This document shows positions 37,029-46,742 of a DNA stretch of 64,000 bases, piece after piece. The stretch spans positions 62,001 to 126,000 of the forward strand of contig CALGMR010000002.1 of the NCBI GenBank assembly GCA_937958815.1, given 5' to 3'. The stretch comes from an uncultured Rhizobiaceae group bacterium (GTDB lineage Bacteria; Pseudomonadota; Alphaproteobacteria; Rhizobiales; Rhizobiaceae). How positions within the stretch are numbered: the stretch's first letter is position 1; each line of letters begins with the position of its first letter. The notes beneath the pieces were generated by a model that was given only the letters and a program-made list of their open reading frames with translations, had not been told where the DNA came from and searched no databases. A program made the translations under genes and the position numbers.

Positions 37029-37807
37029 GCGCGGACGAGATCGAAGACAGCGCAGCTCCGCTGGTCGAGCATTTGGTTGAATTGCGCCAACGCCTCATTC
37101 GGGCGTTGATTGCTGTCGCCGTTGTTTTTGTGATCGCCTTCATTTTTGCCGATCAGATATTTCAGGTTTTGGTTATCCCTTACGAACGCGCCGCTGGTGA
37201 AAATCAAAACCTCACACTGATCTTCACTGCGCCTCAGGAATATTTCTTTGCTCAATTGAAGATTGCGCTTTTCACGGCCCTGTTCGTGGCTTTCCCAGTG
37301 ATTGCGACGCAAATCTATAAGTTTATGGCGCCGGGGCTCTACAAAAACGAGCGGTCGGCTTTCTTGCCATTCCTTTTTGCCACGCCTGTTCTGTTTTTCA
37401 TGGGCGCTTCACTTGTGTTTTGGGTTGTGATGCCTTTGGCGATGACTTTCTTCCTGTCTATGCAGGTGCAAGGCGACAGCGTGCGCACGACAATTGAACT
37501 GCTGCCGAAGGTGAGTGAGTATCTCGGGCTGATCATGACCTTGATTTTTGCGTTTGGTCTGGTTTTCCAAATGCCTGTGGTTATTTCGCTGTTGGCACGC
37601 GCTGGCATGGTGAGTGAGCAGGGGCTTAAAAACAAACGCAAATATGCGGTGGTTTTGACATTTATTGCTGCCGCCGTGCTCACCCCTCCGGACCCGGTCA
37701 GCCAAATCGGCCTTGCGGTTCCGACATTGCTTCTCTACGAACTCTCCATCTATGCGACACGACTCATTGAGCGCAAACGAGCAGAACAGGAAGCTGAGGC
37801 AGCCTAG
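37025..37807 (+). CDS. tatC: Sec-independent translocase protein TatC
   Basis: A 260-residue, six-helix inner-membrane core receptor of the Tat pathway. Family landmarks are PLVEHLVELRQRLIRALIAV, FTAPQEYFFAQLKIALFTAL and FAFGLVFQMPVVISLLARAG, with the conserved acidic residue after YE in the first periplasmic region. It starts within the tatB stop (ATGA). A protein with a twin-arginine signal is encoded at 47589. Confidence 0.97.
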   Translation: MSADEIEDSAAPLVEHLVELRQRLIRALIAVAVVFVIAFIFADQIFQVLVIPYERAAGENQNLTLIFTAPQEYFFAQLKIALFTALFVAFPVIATQIYKFMAPGLYKNERSAFLPFLFATPVLFFMGASLVFWVVMPLAMTFFLSMQVQGDSVRTTIELLPKVSEYLGLIMTLIFAFGLVFQMPVVISLLARAGMVSEQGLKNKRKYAVVLTFIAAAVLTPPDPVSQIGLAVPTLLLYELSIYATRLIERKRAEQEAEAA

Positions 37808-37848
37808 TTCGGTATGCGGTTAGGGGTCACAATTAAACGGCTCAATGC

Positions 37849-39126
37849 ATGTTCGATATAAAGTGGATACGCGACAATCCAGACCAATTTGATGCAGCTA
37901 TGAAGCGGCGTGGGAATGACCCGATTGCTGCCGAGTTGGTGGCGCTTGATGACAAGCGCCGCGCCCATGTGGCGAAGTTGCAGGAAGCACAAGAAGAGCG
38001 CAATCGCGCTTCCAAAGAAATTGGCAAAGCAAAGGCTTCTGGCGATGAAGCGGCTGCTCAAGCAGCGATTGAAGAAGTCGCCAAATTGAAGTCCTTTCTC
38101 CAAACAGGTGAAGAAGAAGGCAAAGCGCTTTCACAAGCGGTCACCGACGCTTTGGCTGTCCTGCCCAATTTGCCTCATGATGACGTCCCAGACGGCGCTG
38201 ATGAAGCGGATAATGTTGAAGTTCGCAAATCGGGCGAGAAGCCAGAGTTTGGTTTTCACCCCAAAGAACATTTTGAATTGGGCGAAGCCTTAGGCCAAAT
38301 GGACTTTGAAGCCGCTGCTAAAATTTCCGGATCTCGGTTTGCCGTTTTGAAAGGCGGGATCGCGCGTTTGGAGCGGGCGCTGGGGCAGTTCATGCTGGAC
38401 CTTCACACGCAAGAACATGGGTATACTGAAATCCAGCCGCCGCTTCTGGTGCGCGATGAGGCCGCTTACGGCACGGACAAACTTCCCAAATTTGCCGATG
38501 ATCTCTTCCGCACAACCGATGGGCGCTGGTTGATTCCAACGGCTGAGGTTCCGTTGACTTACATGGGTGCTGATGAAATTTACGGGCAGGGTGATCTGCC
38601 TATTCGCATGACGGCACATACAGCTTGTTTTCGGTCTGAAGCCGGATCAGCTGGCCGCGACACGCGTGGCTATTTGCGCCAGCACCAGTTCTACAAAGTG
38701 GAACTTGTGTCCATCACCGATCAGGACAGCAGCGCTGATGAACATCAACGTATGACTAAGTGCGCTGAAACCGTATTGGACAAACTCGGCTTGCATTATC
38801 GCACTTTGGAATTGTGCACGGGAGATATGGGATTTGGTGCTCGCCGCACCTATGACATTGAAGTCTGGATGCCGGGGCAAAACACATACCGCGAGATTTC
38901 CAGCTGTTCCGTTTGCGGAGATTTCCAAGGCCGGCGTATGAACTCGCGCTACCGTGTGGACGGTGAAAAGCAATTGCAATTCGTGCACACACTAAACGGT
39001 TCCGGAATTGCAGTTGGGCGTGCGCTTATTGCGGTGATGGAAAATTATCAAAACGAAGATGGCACGATCAATGTGCCGGACGTGTTGCAACCATATATGG
39101 GCGGCTTGTCTGTAATTGGTGCATAG
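37849..39126 (+). CDS. serS: Seryl-tRNA synthetase
   Basis: A 425-residue class II synthetase that charges tRNA-Ser. It has the N-terminal coiled-coil arm (about 30-100), motif 2 around [20 protein letters not shown] and motif 3 [20 protein letters not shown]. It begins 41 bases after tatC and ends 2 bases before surE, so tat, serS, surE and pcm look like one transcription unit. Confidence 0.97.
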   Translation: MFDIKWIRDNPDQFDAAMKRRGNDPIAAELVALDDKRRAHVAKLQEAQEERNRASKEIGKAKASGDEAAAQAAIEEVAKLKSFLQTGEEEGKALSQAVTDALAVLPNLPHDDVPDGADEADNVEVRKSGEKPEFGFHPKEHFELGEALGQMDFEAAAKISGSRFAVLKGGIARLERALGQFMLDLHTQEHGYTEIQPPLLVRDEAAYGTDKLPKFADDLFRTTDGRWLIPTAEVPLTYMGADEIYGQGDLPIRMTAHTACFRSEAGSAGRDTRGYLRQHQFYKVELVSITDQDSSADEHQRMTKCAETVLDKLGLHYRTLELCTGDMGFGARRTYDIEVWMPGQNTYREISSCSVCGDFQGRRMNSRYRVDGEKQLQFVHTLNGSGIAVGRALIAVMENYQNEDGTINVPDVLQPYMGGLSVIGA

Positions 39127-39128
39127 AT

Positions 39129-39887
39129 ATGCGTATTTTATTGACCAATGATGACGGTATTCACGCGCGTGGTCTGAAAGTTCTTGCGGAGATTGCCAAA
39201 CAGTTTTCAGATGATGTTTGGATTGTTGCGCCGGAAACAGATCAATCTGGACAAGCACATTCGCTGACTTTGAACCATCCGCTGCGCGCGCGCAAAATTG
39301 ATGACAAGACGTTTGCTGTTACAGGCACGCCAACGGATTGTGTCATCATGGCGCTTCGTCAACTGATTGATGGGCCTGTGGATCTTGTTTTGTCTGGCGT
39401 CAATGCTGGGCAAAATATCGGCGACTACATCAATTATTCCGGAACATGCGCTGCTGCGATGGAAGGCACACTTTTAGGTGTTCGTTCAATCGCATTGTCG
39501 CAAGCGTTCAGTTTTGAATCGCACCGCCATGTTCCTTGGGAAACGGTTTCTGCACACGGTGTGGAGGCGTTGAAAAAGGTGATCGACATTGATCTGCCCA
39601 AAGACACATTTGTGAACATAAATTTCCCCAATTGTGGGCCGGACGAAGTGGTTGGGACCAAAGTTGCCACGCAAGGGAAATTTGAACACGGTCTTGGTAT
39701 TGGTGAGCGCGCCGATGGGCGAGGACTGCCATATTATTGGTTGGAATTCATTGGCAAACCACCTGAAGCCCAGCCTGGGACAGATATTGATGCGTTGGCA
39801 AATAAACTAATTGCGGTCACACCTGTGAGAATGGATTTGACGCATCATGAATTTATGGACGATTTGCGACAGAGTTTGGGCGAGTAA
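39129..39887 (+). CDS. surE: 5'-nucleotidase SurE
   Basis: A 252-residue metal-dependent survival-protein nucleotidase acting on nucleoside monophosphates. The start MRILLTNDDGIHARGL carries the Asp-Asp metal site, followed by SGVNAGQNIGDYINYSGTCA with the conserved Ser and Asn. Its start is 2 bases after serS and it is followed at once by pcm, the classic surE-pcm-nlpD order. Confidence 0.96.
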   Translation: MRILLTNDDGIHARGLKVLAEIAKQFSDDVWIVAPETDQSGQAHSLTLNHPLRARKIDDKTFAVTGTPTDCVIMALRQLIDGPVDLVLSGVNAGQNIGDYINYSGTCAAAMEGTLLGVRSIALSQAFSFESHRHVPWETVSAHGVEALKKVIDIDLPKDTFVNINFPNCGPDEVVGTKVATQGKFEHGLGIGERADGRGLPYYWLEFIGKPPEAQPGTDIDALANKLIAVTPVRMDLTHHEFMDDLRQSLGE

Positions 39888-39898
39888 GAGAAGTAAAG

Positions 39899-40549
39899 AT
39901 GGCAGAGCAAGAAACAACCAACGATTTAGCGGGGTTCATGTTGCGGGTGCGCGCCAAAGGCGTGGTGGATGCAAAAGTTCTAAAAGCTCTTGAAACAGCC
40001 TCGCACGCAAATTTCCTTCCCGTCGCATATTTCTCTCAGGCCTGGCAGGATGCAAGTTTTCCAATTGCCTGCGGACAGACAATGCCATCTCCAGATATCA
40101 CGGCCCAAATGGTCAATCTTCTAATGCCGGAGCCCAGCAGTTCTGTTTTGGAAATTGGAACGGGCAGTGGGTTTCAGGCAGCTGTGTTGGCTGGCCTGGC
40201 TAAAAAAGTGCATTCTGTGGATCGCTACCAAACATTGATCGATAAGGCTTCAGACAAAATCACCCGCTTGGGCATCAACAACGTGGTTTTTTCGAAAGCT
40301 GATGGCAATGCGCTGCCGAAGAGCACACAATTGTATGACCGCATTATTGCAGACGTTGCTTATCCCGAAATGCCGCGCCATTTGCTTGAAATAATGACAT
40401 CGGGCGGCATTGTGGTGACAGCCATCGGGGAACCAAACAAACAGCAGACGCTCGTCAGGCTTATCAAGATTGGCAGCCGTTTTGAACGCGAAGATATGTT
40501 CAAAGTGCGGTTTGGTGGATTTGAAAAGGATTACGCAACGTCACTTTAA
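39899..40549 (+). CDS. pcm: Protein-L-isoaspartate O-methyltransferase
   Basis: A 216-residue SAM-dependent enzyme that repairs isoaspartyl damage in proteins. It shows IACGQTMPSPDITAQM (substrate loop), the SAM motif I VLEIGTGSGFQAAVLAGLA and KADGNALPKS, then YDRIIADVAYPEMP. It lies 11 bases after surE with GTAAAG just before the start. Confidence 0.93.
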   Translation: MAEQETTNDLAGFMLRVRAKGVVDAKVLKALETASHANFLPVAYFSQAWQDASFPIACGQTMPSPDITAQMVNLLMPEPSSSVLEIGTGSGFQAAVLAGLAKKVHSVDRYQTLIDKASDKITRLGINNVVFSKADGNALPKSTQLYDRIIADVAYPEMPRHLLEIMTSGGIVVTAIGEPNKQQTLVRLIKIGSRFEREDMFKVRFGGFEKDYATSL

Positions 40550-40568
40550 TTGATTTTTATCGGATAAC

Positions 40569-40583
40569 TTAACCACCAATTAA
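40569..40583. promoter_or_regulatory. CtrA-type box upstream of the nlpD-like gene
   Basis: TTAA-N7-TTAA (first half reads TTAACCAC) 53 bases before the nlpD-like ATG. CtrA controls division and envelope genes in alphaproteobacteria, which fits the target. Confidence 0.45.
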
Positions 40584-40635
40584 GGTTGATGCGGCTTAAT
40601 AAAGCGGTCTGTATTGAGTAGTCCGTGGATAAGTT

Positions 40636-42258
40636 ATGCGTTCCAAAATTTACGCACGCCGTTTTAGCGCGTTGCACCAAGCCTCTGCTTTACTGGTACT
40701 AACTGTCGTTTCAACTGCATGTAGCAGCGATGTTGCACGCTTTGAACAACAGTTGAAAACCGCCACTTCCATGACGGAAAACCAACACCAAATCATCAAA
40801 CGAAATGGATTGGTTCAACAGGCTTACCCAGGCGACGTGAGCCGAGATCAAATCAAAGTCGTTAAACGCGATGTGCAGCCGGCATTGAAAGTATCAGCGC
40901 CGCGACCATTGGTGTCAGCCGTACAAAGTTCTTCACTGGCGCCTATTGCTACCGCGCCAGCTGCCTCATCTGTTGTTTCGCAATCTAGTGTCGTTCAAAA
41001 AGTTGTAACGGCGAAGAAGTTTGTGTCCAATCCGGTTGAGTCTGTTAAATCTGCTGCCAAAGCGAAGGCTGTAGAGGCTGTCACACAGAAAGTCGCATCT
41101 TCAAATCCGCTGGTTCTAAAACCGCGCACAACAATTTCTAACCCGTTGAAACTTGTTGGAAAAGACTCATTGACCACTGGTTCTGTAGCAAAAACTGTCG
41201 CGACCGCAGCTGTGGCTCAGAAAGTGTCAAGCGCAACCAAGGGTTGGAGCAGAGAAGGCGGCTCTTGGGTCAATTTGAAAAGTGGTGAGACGCTTTACAA
41301 CCTGTCGCGCCGCTTTGGTGTTCCTGTTTCCGCATTGATGAGCGTCAACGGCATCAAAGATCCAAATTCAGTTGTTGCAGGGTCAAAAATCCTCGTGCCA
41401 ACTTACCAATATGGTCAAAATGTTCCAATTTCTGCGCCTGACAGCAATCCAGTGACGCTGGCTTCACGCTCTACCACAGGGTTCCAAGGTCAAGCCTTTG
41501 GAAAAGTGACCGTTCCAAAATATCGTGTTCAACGTTCAGCACCTGTTGAGGCGCCGCGTCAGATTCTTGAAACGGCTTCTACGTCAGGCAGCTATACAGT
41601 GAAATCTGGTGATACATTGAGCGGTATTGCGCGCAAACACGGCGTGAGCACATCCGCATTGCGGTCTGCGAACAATATGTCGTCTGATATAGTCCGTTTG
41701 GGTGCAAGACTTGTTATTCCAAACGGTGCGACGGTTGCAAGCAATGCTGTTGATCCTGTGACCACATCAAGTGTGCCAGCTGAAACTCAGTCTCAAAAGC
41801 GCGTTGTCCCGACTGTTTCTAAGCGGGAAACGATTTCCGCAAAGGCGCAAGAAGAAGTTCAAACAGCCAAATCAACCAGTGCCGACGCTTTCCGTTGGCC
41901 TGCAAACGGGCGTGTGATTGCAAAATTCGGCGAACGTACGTCGACAGGTTCCAACGATGGTATCGACATTTCAGTTCCTGTCGGGACTTCGGTGAAAGCT
42001 GCTGAAAACGGAACCGTCATCTATTCAGGGGCTGAGTTGCAAGACTTTGGCAAACTGATTTTGGTCAGCCATGCCAACGGCTGGGTGTCTGCATATGCCC
42101 ATTCCAGTGCAAACCTTGTAAAGCGCGGTGACAAAGTCTCCCGCGGTCAGGTGATTGCCCGGTCTGGACGCAGCGGCAACGCCAATGTTCCGAAGCTACA
42201 CTTTGAACTGCGTAAGAATTCAAACCCTGTAGATCCATTGAAACATTTGACCCGCTAG
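40636..42258 (+). CDS. nlpD: NlpD/DipM-type LysM-M23 amidase activator
   Basis: A 540-residue envelope protein. A signal segment ends VVSTACSS, a possible lipobox. A variable linker leads to two LysM domains (about 212-257 and 319-362) that bind peptidoglycan, then a C-terminal M23/LytM domain (about 418-538). Zinc ligands are degenerate: the HxxxD site reads NDGID (Asn440, Asp444) and the HxH site reads KLH (Lys520, His522), as in E. coli NlpD. It is thus expected to activate cell-division amidases rather than cut peptidoglycan. The surE-pcm-nlpD order and a CtrA-like box support this. Confidence 0.9.
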   Translation: MRSKIYARRFSALHQASALLVLTVVSTACSSDVARFEQQLKTATSMTENQHQIIKRNGLVQQAYPGDVSRDQIKVVKRDVQPALKVSAPRPLVSAVQSSSLAPIATAPAASSVVSQSSVVQKVVTAKKFVSNPVESVKSAAKAKAVEAVTQKVASSNPLVLKPRTTISNPLKLVGKDSLTTGSVAKTVATAAVAQKVSSATKGWSREGGSWVNLKSGETLYNLSRRFGVPVSALMSVNGIKDPNSVVAGSKILVPTYQYGQNVPISAPDSNPVTLASRSTTGFQGQAFGKVTVPKYRVQRSAPVEAPRQILETASTSGSYTVKSGDTLSGIARKHGVSTSALRSANNMSSDIVRLGARLVIPNGATVASNAVDPVTTSSVPAETQSQKRVVPTVSKRETISAKAQEEVQTAKSTSADAFRWPANGRVIAKFGERTSTGSNDGIDISVPVGTSVKAAENGTVIYSGAELQDFGKLILVSHANGWVSAYAHSSANLVKRGDKVSRGQVIARSGRSGNANVPKLHFELRKNSNPVDPLKHLTR

Positions 42259-42358
42259 CAGAGCAGCAGTTCACAGTTTCGACATAAGGCCATTTAAGCG
42301 CTTCCAAACGGCGCGTGCATTTGTCACCTTCGGCAAAACGCCGTCGGAAACCTGTGAC

Positions 42359-43234
42359 ATGCGCACTTTTGGTCTTAAAATCACGATTGCATCTTCATTG
42401 ATGTTTGCCGTGCAGTCATTCTTGCACGCTCAGAACTTATGCGGGAATGAAAAGGGCGAATGCTCCACGTCGATGGGCAGCTACAGCATCGCTTTGCCTG
42501 ATCGATCTGATTCAGATGGGCCGATACCAGCGCTGTTGTATTTCCATGGAGCGGGTGGATCGGGCGAGCGGGCCATGCGCAATCGGGGCATGGTAGACAC
42601 ATTCACAAAGCGTGGTTACGCGGTCATTGCACCAAGCGGACTCAAGCGCCCTAATTCTAGGTTCGGTCCCGGGTGGTCGTTCCTTCCATTTCGTAAAAAG
42701 CACCGTGATGAACTTAAATTTGCTCATGAAGTGTTAGCTGATGCGGCCAAGCGGTTTTCGATAGACCGAGACAACATCATGATGGGTGGCTTTTCTATTG
42801 GCGGGTCGTTGACGTGGTATCTTGCATGTCAGGACCCAGCGGTCGCCAAAGCCTATGTTCCGGTTGGAGGCGCGTTCTGGCGTCCGCACCCTATGGCTTC
42901 GGATTGTAGGGGGCCGGTGAACATGATGCATACGCATGGGTGGCGTGATGGCACCGTACCTCTTGAAGGACGGCCGTTGCGCTCGGGACAGATTTTGCAG
43001 GGCGATGTGTTTGTCGGAATGCAGATTATGCGAGAGTTGAATTCTTGTACTCAATTGCGCGCAGACAAATTTCAAACCACAGGAACATATTGGCAAAGGT
43101 GGTGGACAAAGTGCGCACCAGATACGGCATTGAGGTTTGTCCTGCACCCAGGAGGGCACGGCGTGCCAAAAGGATGGGGCGATCTGGCAATTGATTGGTT
43201 TGAAGCATTGGAAAGTGGCAAAACTTCAAACTGA
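42359..43234 (+). CDS. Exported esterase, polyhydroxybutyrate depolymerase/LpqC-like
   Basis: A 291-residue alpha/beta hydrolase with a signal peptide (MRTFGLKITIASSLMFAVQS, cleaved after FLHAQ). The oxyanion region is YFHGAGGSG, the nucleophile elbow GFSIGG (Ser146), the acid HGWRDGTVP (Asp197) and the base HPGGHGVPKGW (His267), an intact triad. Several Cys suggest disulfides in the periplasm or medium. The family includes PHB depolymerases and feruloyl-esterase-like enzymes; the substrate is not decided. It appears monocistronic. Confidence 0.85.
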   Translation: MRTFGLKITIASSLMFAVQSFLHAQNLCGNEKGECSTSMGSYSIALPDRSDSDGPIPALLYFHGAGGSGERAMRNRGMVDTFTKRGYAVIAPSGLKRPNSRFGPGWSFLPFRKKHRDELKFAHEVLADAAKRFSIDRDNIMMGGFSIGGSLTWYLACQDPAVAKAYVPVGGAFWRPHPMASDCRGPVNMMHTHGWRDGTVPLEGRPLRSGQILQGDVFVGMQIMRELNSCTQLRADKFQTTGTYWQRWWTKCAPDTALRFVLHPGGHGVPKGWGDLAIDWFEALESGKTSN

Positions 43235-43396
43235 TCGCAAATGATTTCAGAGTGTTACACAGTGTGTGTTGACCTATTTCTTCACGACGTTATAAAGCGC
43301 GCTGCTCTCAGTAAGAGAGTGAGTTAGTATCGTATTGTTGCCCGAGGGATGTGGCCGGAACAGCAATCGATTGGTAAATGAGTAAAGGCCTCATCA

Positions 43397-43861
43397 ATGT
43401 TATATCGTACTGCAGCGCTTCTTGCTGCCTTGATTTCATCTGTCATTCTTTCAGCAACAATTTCTACCGTTTATGCGAACCCTGCTGCGCGTGCGCTTGA
43501 GCGGCTTGAAGGTATGAAAGAGGGCACCCGTCGTGCCAACCGCATAATGGGCGTCAACACCCGCCGCGTGCCTTGGTGTGGACATGCCGTAAAATATGCC
43601 GTTCGCAAAGCTGGCAAAAAACCAGTTGCTTCCTACGCCAGCGCCCGGGCATGGGAACGTTGGGGAAAGCGCGTGAGCAAACGCAGCATTCGCCGTGGTG
43701 ATGTTGTTGTGTTTCGCAGCAGCTATTCCAAATCCGGTCGGCACGTGGCAATTGCAACAGCGGTAAAAGGCAACAAAGTAAAAGTGTGTGGCGGCAACAC
43801 CCGCGACCGCGTTCATTGCGGATGGCGTCCAAAAAGCCGAATAGTGACGGTGCGCAGGTAG
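43397..43861 (+). CDS. Exported NlpC/P60-CHAP-like peptidase (TIGR02594 type)
   Basis: A 154-residue protein with a signal peptide ending STVYANP. The papain-like triad order of the TIGR02594/CHAP group is visible: VPWCGHAVKYAV (Cys61), SGRHVAIAT (His116) and CGGNTRDRVH (Asn134). The ARAWERWGK and RRGDVVVF segments also match that family. It would cleave peptide bonds in peptidoglycan in the periplasm. It lies 163 bases after the esterase gene and before the secE leader. Confidence 0.8.
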   Translation: MLYRTAALLAALISSVILSATISTVYANPAARALERLEGMKEGTRRANRIMGVNTRRVPWCGHAVKYAVRKAGKKPVASYASARAWERWGKRVSKRSIRRGDVVVFRSSYSKSGRHVAIATAVKGNKVKVCGGNTRDRVHCGWRPKSRIVTVRR

Positions 43862-43930
43862 TCGATTGAGATAAACTTCCGCGGTACATCTTGCACTTGA
43901 AGGTGTGACGTTCTAGATAGAGTTCAATTG

Positions 43931-43971
43931 ATTGGGTGTGTTTGATCTTGAACTGATCAAGCGCACCCGAT
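43931..43971 (+). promoter_or_regulatory. 17-bp hairpin in the secE-nusG leader
   Basis: Bases 43931-43947 pair with 43955-43971 over 17 bp around the loop TTGAACT. The only departures are three T-G pairs, which work in the + strand RNA but not in the complementary strand. It lies about 60 bases before secE. No T tract follows, so it is more likely a leader regulator or protein-binding site than a terminator. Confidence 0.5.
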
Positions 43972-44032
43972 TGCTGTTTAAAAACAGGTTGTTAGGTGTG
44001 TTGTACCGAGTCGCCTGTCGAGGATGAAAAAC

Positions 44033-44224
44033 ATGGCTTTGAAGACCAATCCTTTTGCGTTTCTTCAGCAAGTTCGTGCAGAGGTTGCCAAGGTTGTTTG
44101 GCCAACGCGTCGCGAGACCGTTGTGACAACAATCATGACCCTTATTCTTGTATTCATTACAGCAATATTCTTTTTCATAATCGATCAGGTGCTGAGCTAT
44201 GGCACCGGACTGATTTTCGGTTAA
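44033..44224 (+). CDS. secE: Preprotein translocase subunit SecE
   Basis: A 63-residue single-span SecE that stabilises SecY in the Sec translocon. The amphipathic segment QQVRAEVAKVVWPTRRET is diagnostic, followed by one membrane helix. The ATG at 44033 has GAGGA 8 bases upstream; the ATG at 44024 lies too close to that site. It starts the secE-nusG-rplK-rplA group. Confidence 0.95.
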   Translation: MALKTNPFAFLQQVRAEVAKVVWPTRRETVVTTIMTLILVFITAIFFFIIDQVLSYGTGLIFG

Positions 44225-44251
44225 GCGGCAAAAGCGGAGTTTCGGCATCTT

Positions 44252-44782
44252 ATGGCCATGCGGTGGTACATCATTCACGCCTACTCGAATTTCGAGCAAA
44301 AGGTGGTCGCCTCAATTGAGGAACAGGCGCGTCAAAAGGGTCTTGAGCACCTGATTGAGCAGATTCTGGTTCCTGTTGAGAAGGTTGTTGAAGTTCGCAA
44401 AGGCCGCAAGGTTGATGCAGAGCGCAAGTTTTTCCCTGGCTACGTCCTCGCACGTATGGAAATGACAGACGAAGCCTATCACCTGATTAAGAATACGCCG
44501 AAAGTGACTGGCTTCCTTGGAACGGAGAGCAAACCGCTTCCTATTTCCAACAAGGAAGCCGACCGTATTTTGAACCAAGTGCAGGAAGGTGTCGATCGTC
44601 CGAAACCTTCTGTTACGTTTGAAGTCGGTGAAAATGTTCGCGTTTCTGATGGTCCTTTTGCCTCCTTCAGTGGAACGGTGGAAGAGGTCGACGAAGAACG
44701 CGCACGTTTGAAAGTTGAAGTTTCCATCTTCGGGCGTGCAACGCCTGTTGATCTTGAATACGGACAGGTCGAAAAGGTCTGA
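44252..44782 (+). CDS. nusG: Transcription termination/antitermination protein NusG
   Basis: A 176-residue elongation factor with an NGN domain that clamps RNA polymerase (MRWYIIHAYSNFEQKV, ERKFFPGYVLARM) and a C-terminal KOW domain (VRVSDGPFASFSGTVEEVDE) that contacts Rho or S10. It begins 27 bases after secE. A second ATG two codons in is an alternative start. Confidence 0.97.
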   Translation: MAMRWYIIHAYSNFEQKVVASIEEQARQKGLEHLIEQILVPVEKVVEVRKGRKVDAERKFFPGYVLARMEMTDEAYHLIKNTPKVTGFLGTESKPLPISNKEADRILNQVQEGVDRPKPSVTFEVGENVRVSDGPFASFSGTVEEVDEERARLKVEVSIFGRATPVDLEYGQVEKV

Positions 44783-44988
44783 TCCCAGTCGAAGCCGCAA
44801 GGTTTTGACGGTGTGGAAAGCAAGCCATTTGGTTTGTTGGAAGCAGATGCTGTTAAGGCATCAAATCTATGTGGGAGGTGAGGGGCCAGGCCGGCTTTCA
44901 TATCCGCACCACATGGGTCTTTGAGCGTCAGACAGAAATGTTTGGCAAATGAAATGCTCCTTCGGGAGTGCAAACAAAGGCATTTACA
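44783..44988 (+). promoter_or_regulatory. nusG-rplK spacer, candidate L1-binding leader
   Basis: A 206-base gap with GC-rich, structured sequence (GGCCAGGCCGGC near 44884-44895, and ATGTGG/CCACAT arms around it). L1 represses rplKA by binding a leader that mimics its 23S site in E. coli; the same role here is inferred from position only. Confidence 0.3.
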
Positions 44989-45417
44989 ATGGCCAAGAAA
45001 ATTGAAGGGTACCTGAAACTTCAGGTGCCTGCAGGTAATGCATCACCTTCACCGCCAATCGGACCAGCACTCGGTCAGCGTGGCTTGAACATCATGGAAT
45101 TCTGTAAGGCGTTTAACGCGGCGACACAGGAAATGGAAAAAGGCGCTCCGGTTCCTTGCACCATTACGATTTTCCAAGATAAATCCTTCACCTTCAAAAT
45201 GAAGACGCCGCCGGCTTCTTTCCTTTTGAAAAAGGCAGCGGGTTTGAAATCAGCTTCTAAAGAGCCTGGTCGTTCTGTTGCTGGTTCAGTAACGCGCGCT
45301 CAAGTGAAAGAAATCGCTGAAGCGAAAATGAAAGACCTGAACGCAAACGACATCGATCAAGCTATGCTTATGATCGAAGGTTCTGCACGTTCTATGGGCT
45401 TGGAAGTGAAGGGTTAA
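44989..45417 (+). CDS. rplK: 50S ribosomal protein L11
   Basis: A 142-residue L11 at the GTPase-associated centre. [20 protein letters not shown] with [20 protein letters not shown] is diagnostic. The ATG at 44989 has AAAGG 8 bases upstream, so the earlier GTG is rejected. rplA follows after 4 bases. Confidence 0.98.
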   Translation: MAKKIEGYLKLQVPAGNASPSPPIGPALGQRGLNIMEFCKAFNAATQEMEKGAPVPCTITIFQDKSFTFKMKTPPASFLLKKAAGLKSASKEPGRSVAGSVTRAQVKEIAEAKMKDLNANDIDQAMLMIEGSARSMGLEVKG

Positions 45418-45421
45418 TCAG

Positions 45422-46123
45422 ATGTCTAAAGCAGGAAAAAGACTGTCCACCGCCCGTGAAGGCATTGACCGCAAAAAGCTCTATTCAATCTCTGAAGCTG
45501 TGGCATTTATCAAAGATGCACCAAAAGCAAAGTTTGATGAAACTGTTGAAGTTGCGATGAACCTGGGCGTTGACCCACGTCATGCTGACCAAATGGTTCG
45601 TGGTGTTGTCACCATGCCAAATGGCACAGGTAAAGACATGAAAGTGGCCGTGTTTGCGCGTGATGCGAAAGCAGACGAAGCAAAAGCTGCTGGCGCTGAC
45701 GTTGTCGGCGCTGAAGACTTGATGGAACAAATCCAGGGTGGCGACATCCCGTTTGACCGCATCATTGCGACACCAGATATGATGGCTCTTGTGGGTCGTC
45801 TGGGTAAAGTTTTGGGCCCACGGGGCCTGATGCCGAACCCACGCGTTGGCACTGTGACACCTGACGTTACTCAGGCTGTCAAAGACGCCAAAGGCGGTTC
45901 TGTTGAGTTCCGTGTTGAAAAAGCTGGCGTGATCCACGCTGGTGTTGGCAAAGCCAGCTTCGACGCAAAAGCAATTGAAGAAAACATCAAAGCGCTGGTG
46001 GACGCTGTTGCAAAAGCAAAGCCGTCTGGTGCCAAAGGTTCATACGTCAAGCGCGTTGCGATCTCATCCACGATGGGACCCGGCATCAAGGTTGATGTTG
46101 CTTCCGTTATGCCTGAGGCATAA
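45422..46123 (+). CDS. rplA: 50S ribosomal protein L1
   Basis: A 233-residue L1 of the ribosomal stalk and repressor of its own operon in known systems. Motifs include [52 protein letters not shown] and the closing [14 protein letters not shown]. It ends at a strong terminator instead of running on to rplJ, which lies 5.4 kb away. Confidence 0.98.
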   Translation: MSKAGKRLSTAREGIDRKKLYSISEAVAFIKDAPKAKFDETVEVAMNLGVDPRHADQMVRGVVTMPNGTGKDMKVAVFARDAKADEAKAAGADVVGAEDLMEQIQGGDIPFDRIIATPDMMALVGRLGKVLGPRGLMPNPRVGTVTPDVTQAVKDAKGGSVEFRVEKAGVIHAGVGKASFDAKAIEENIKALVDAVAKAKPSGAKGSYVKRVAISSTMGPGIKVDVASVMPEA

Positions 46124-46157
46124 GCCAGACATTTCGATTTTAAATGATCGTTTTGAC

Positions 46158-46188
46158 AAAGCCCCGGTGGAAACACTGGGGCTTTTTT
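46158..46188 (+). terminator. Rho-independent terminator of rplKA
   Basis: A 12-bp stem (46158-46169 with 46174-46185, one wobble) with a GAAA tetraloop and a T run. Its stem is nearly identical to that of the rplL terminator. Confidence 0.92.
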
Positions 46189-46317
46189 ATTCTGCTCATG
46201 CGCAAACTGATGATCCTTCACTGTGTGAAAACGCACGGCGAAACCAAAATTTCTTGTTCATCTTAGGTTCAAGGGGCCGGTGCTTTAGTTGTTGAAGGGG
46301 CCCTAAGGAGAGAAGAT

Positions 46318-46647
46318 ATGTTCAAGAAAACACTTATCGCTGCAGCATTTGCAACAGCAGTTGCATCATTTGGCCCATCGCACGTGGCACAGGCATCCGA
46401 TGGAAGTTGCGGATATTTTGCCTTTGCTGGTGCATTCCAAAATTACAGATCAGCCCAACGCAAAGCACGGCGTATCGGCGCTGTTGCCATGGATCTCGAT
46501 CAATCCGACAGCCCCAATGCAGGCAAAGGCTATTGGGTGGTTGCCGTTGGGCCAGGCTCAAGAAGCTGGGCCAAAAGAGAACAGCGCCGCCTACGCCGCA
46601 ACGGAGCAGGCAGCACCTACGTCGCTTCGCGTTGTATTTGGGGGTAG
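46318..46647 (+). CDS. Small exported SPOR-like protein
   Basis: A 109-residue protein with a signal peptide (MFKKTLIAAAFATAVASFGP, cleaved near AQASD). The mature part, YFAFAGAFQNYRSAQRKARR followed by GYWVVAVGPGSRSWAKREQR, has the beta-alpha-beta rhythm of a SPOR domain and two Cys that may pair. AAGGAG lies 7 bases before the ATG. It is the first gene in the segment between rplA and rplJ. A peptidoglycan-binding role is a guess. Confidence 0.7.
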   Translation: MFKKTLIAAAFATAVASFGPSHVAQASDGSCGYFAFAGAFQNYRSAQRKARRIGAVAMDLDQSDSPNAGKGYWVVAVGPGSRSWAKREQRRLRRNGAGSTYVASRCIWG

Positions 46648-46742
46648 GGGCAACAAGGCTTGGCGGTGATATGCCGCCACGCCACGTTTTTAAACGTTCT
46701 TACGGCCATTTGCTTTTGCATGACGCGTATTGGTTTAAACCT

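Noticed and set aside
43870..44020. Possible tRNA-Trp before secE, common in related genomes
   Set aside because: No acceptor, anticodon or T-arm pattern is present; the structure seen is a simple hairpin.
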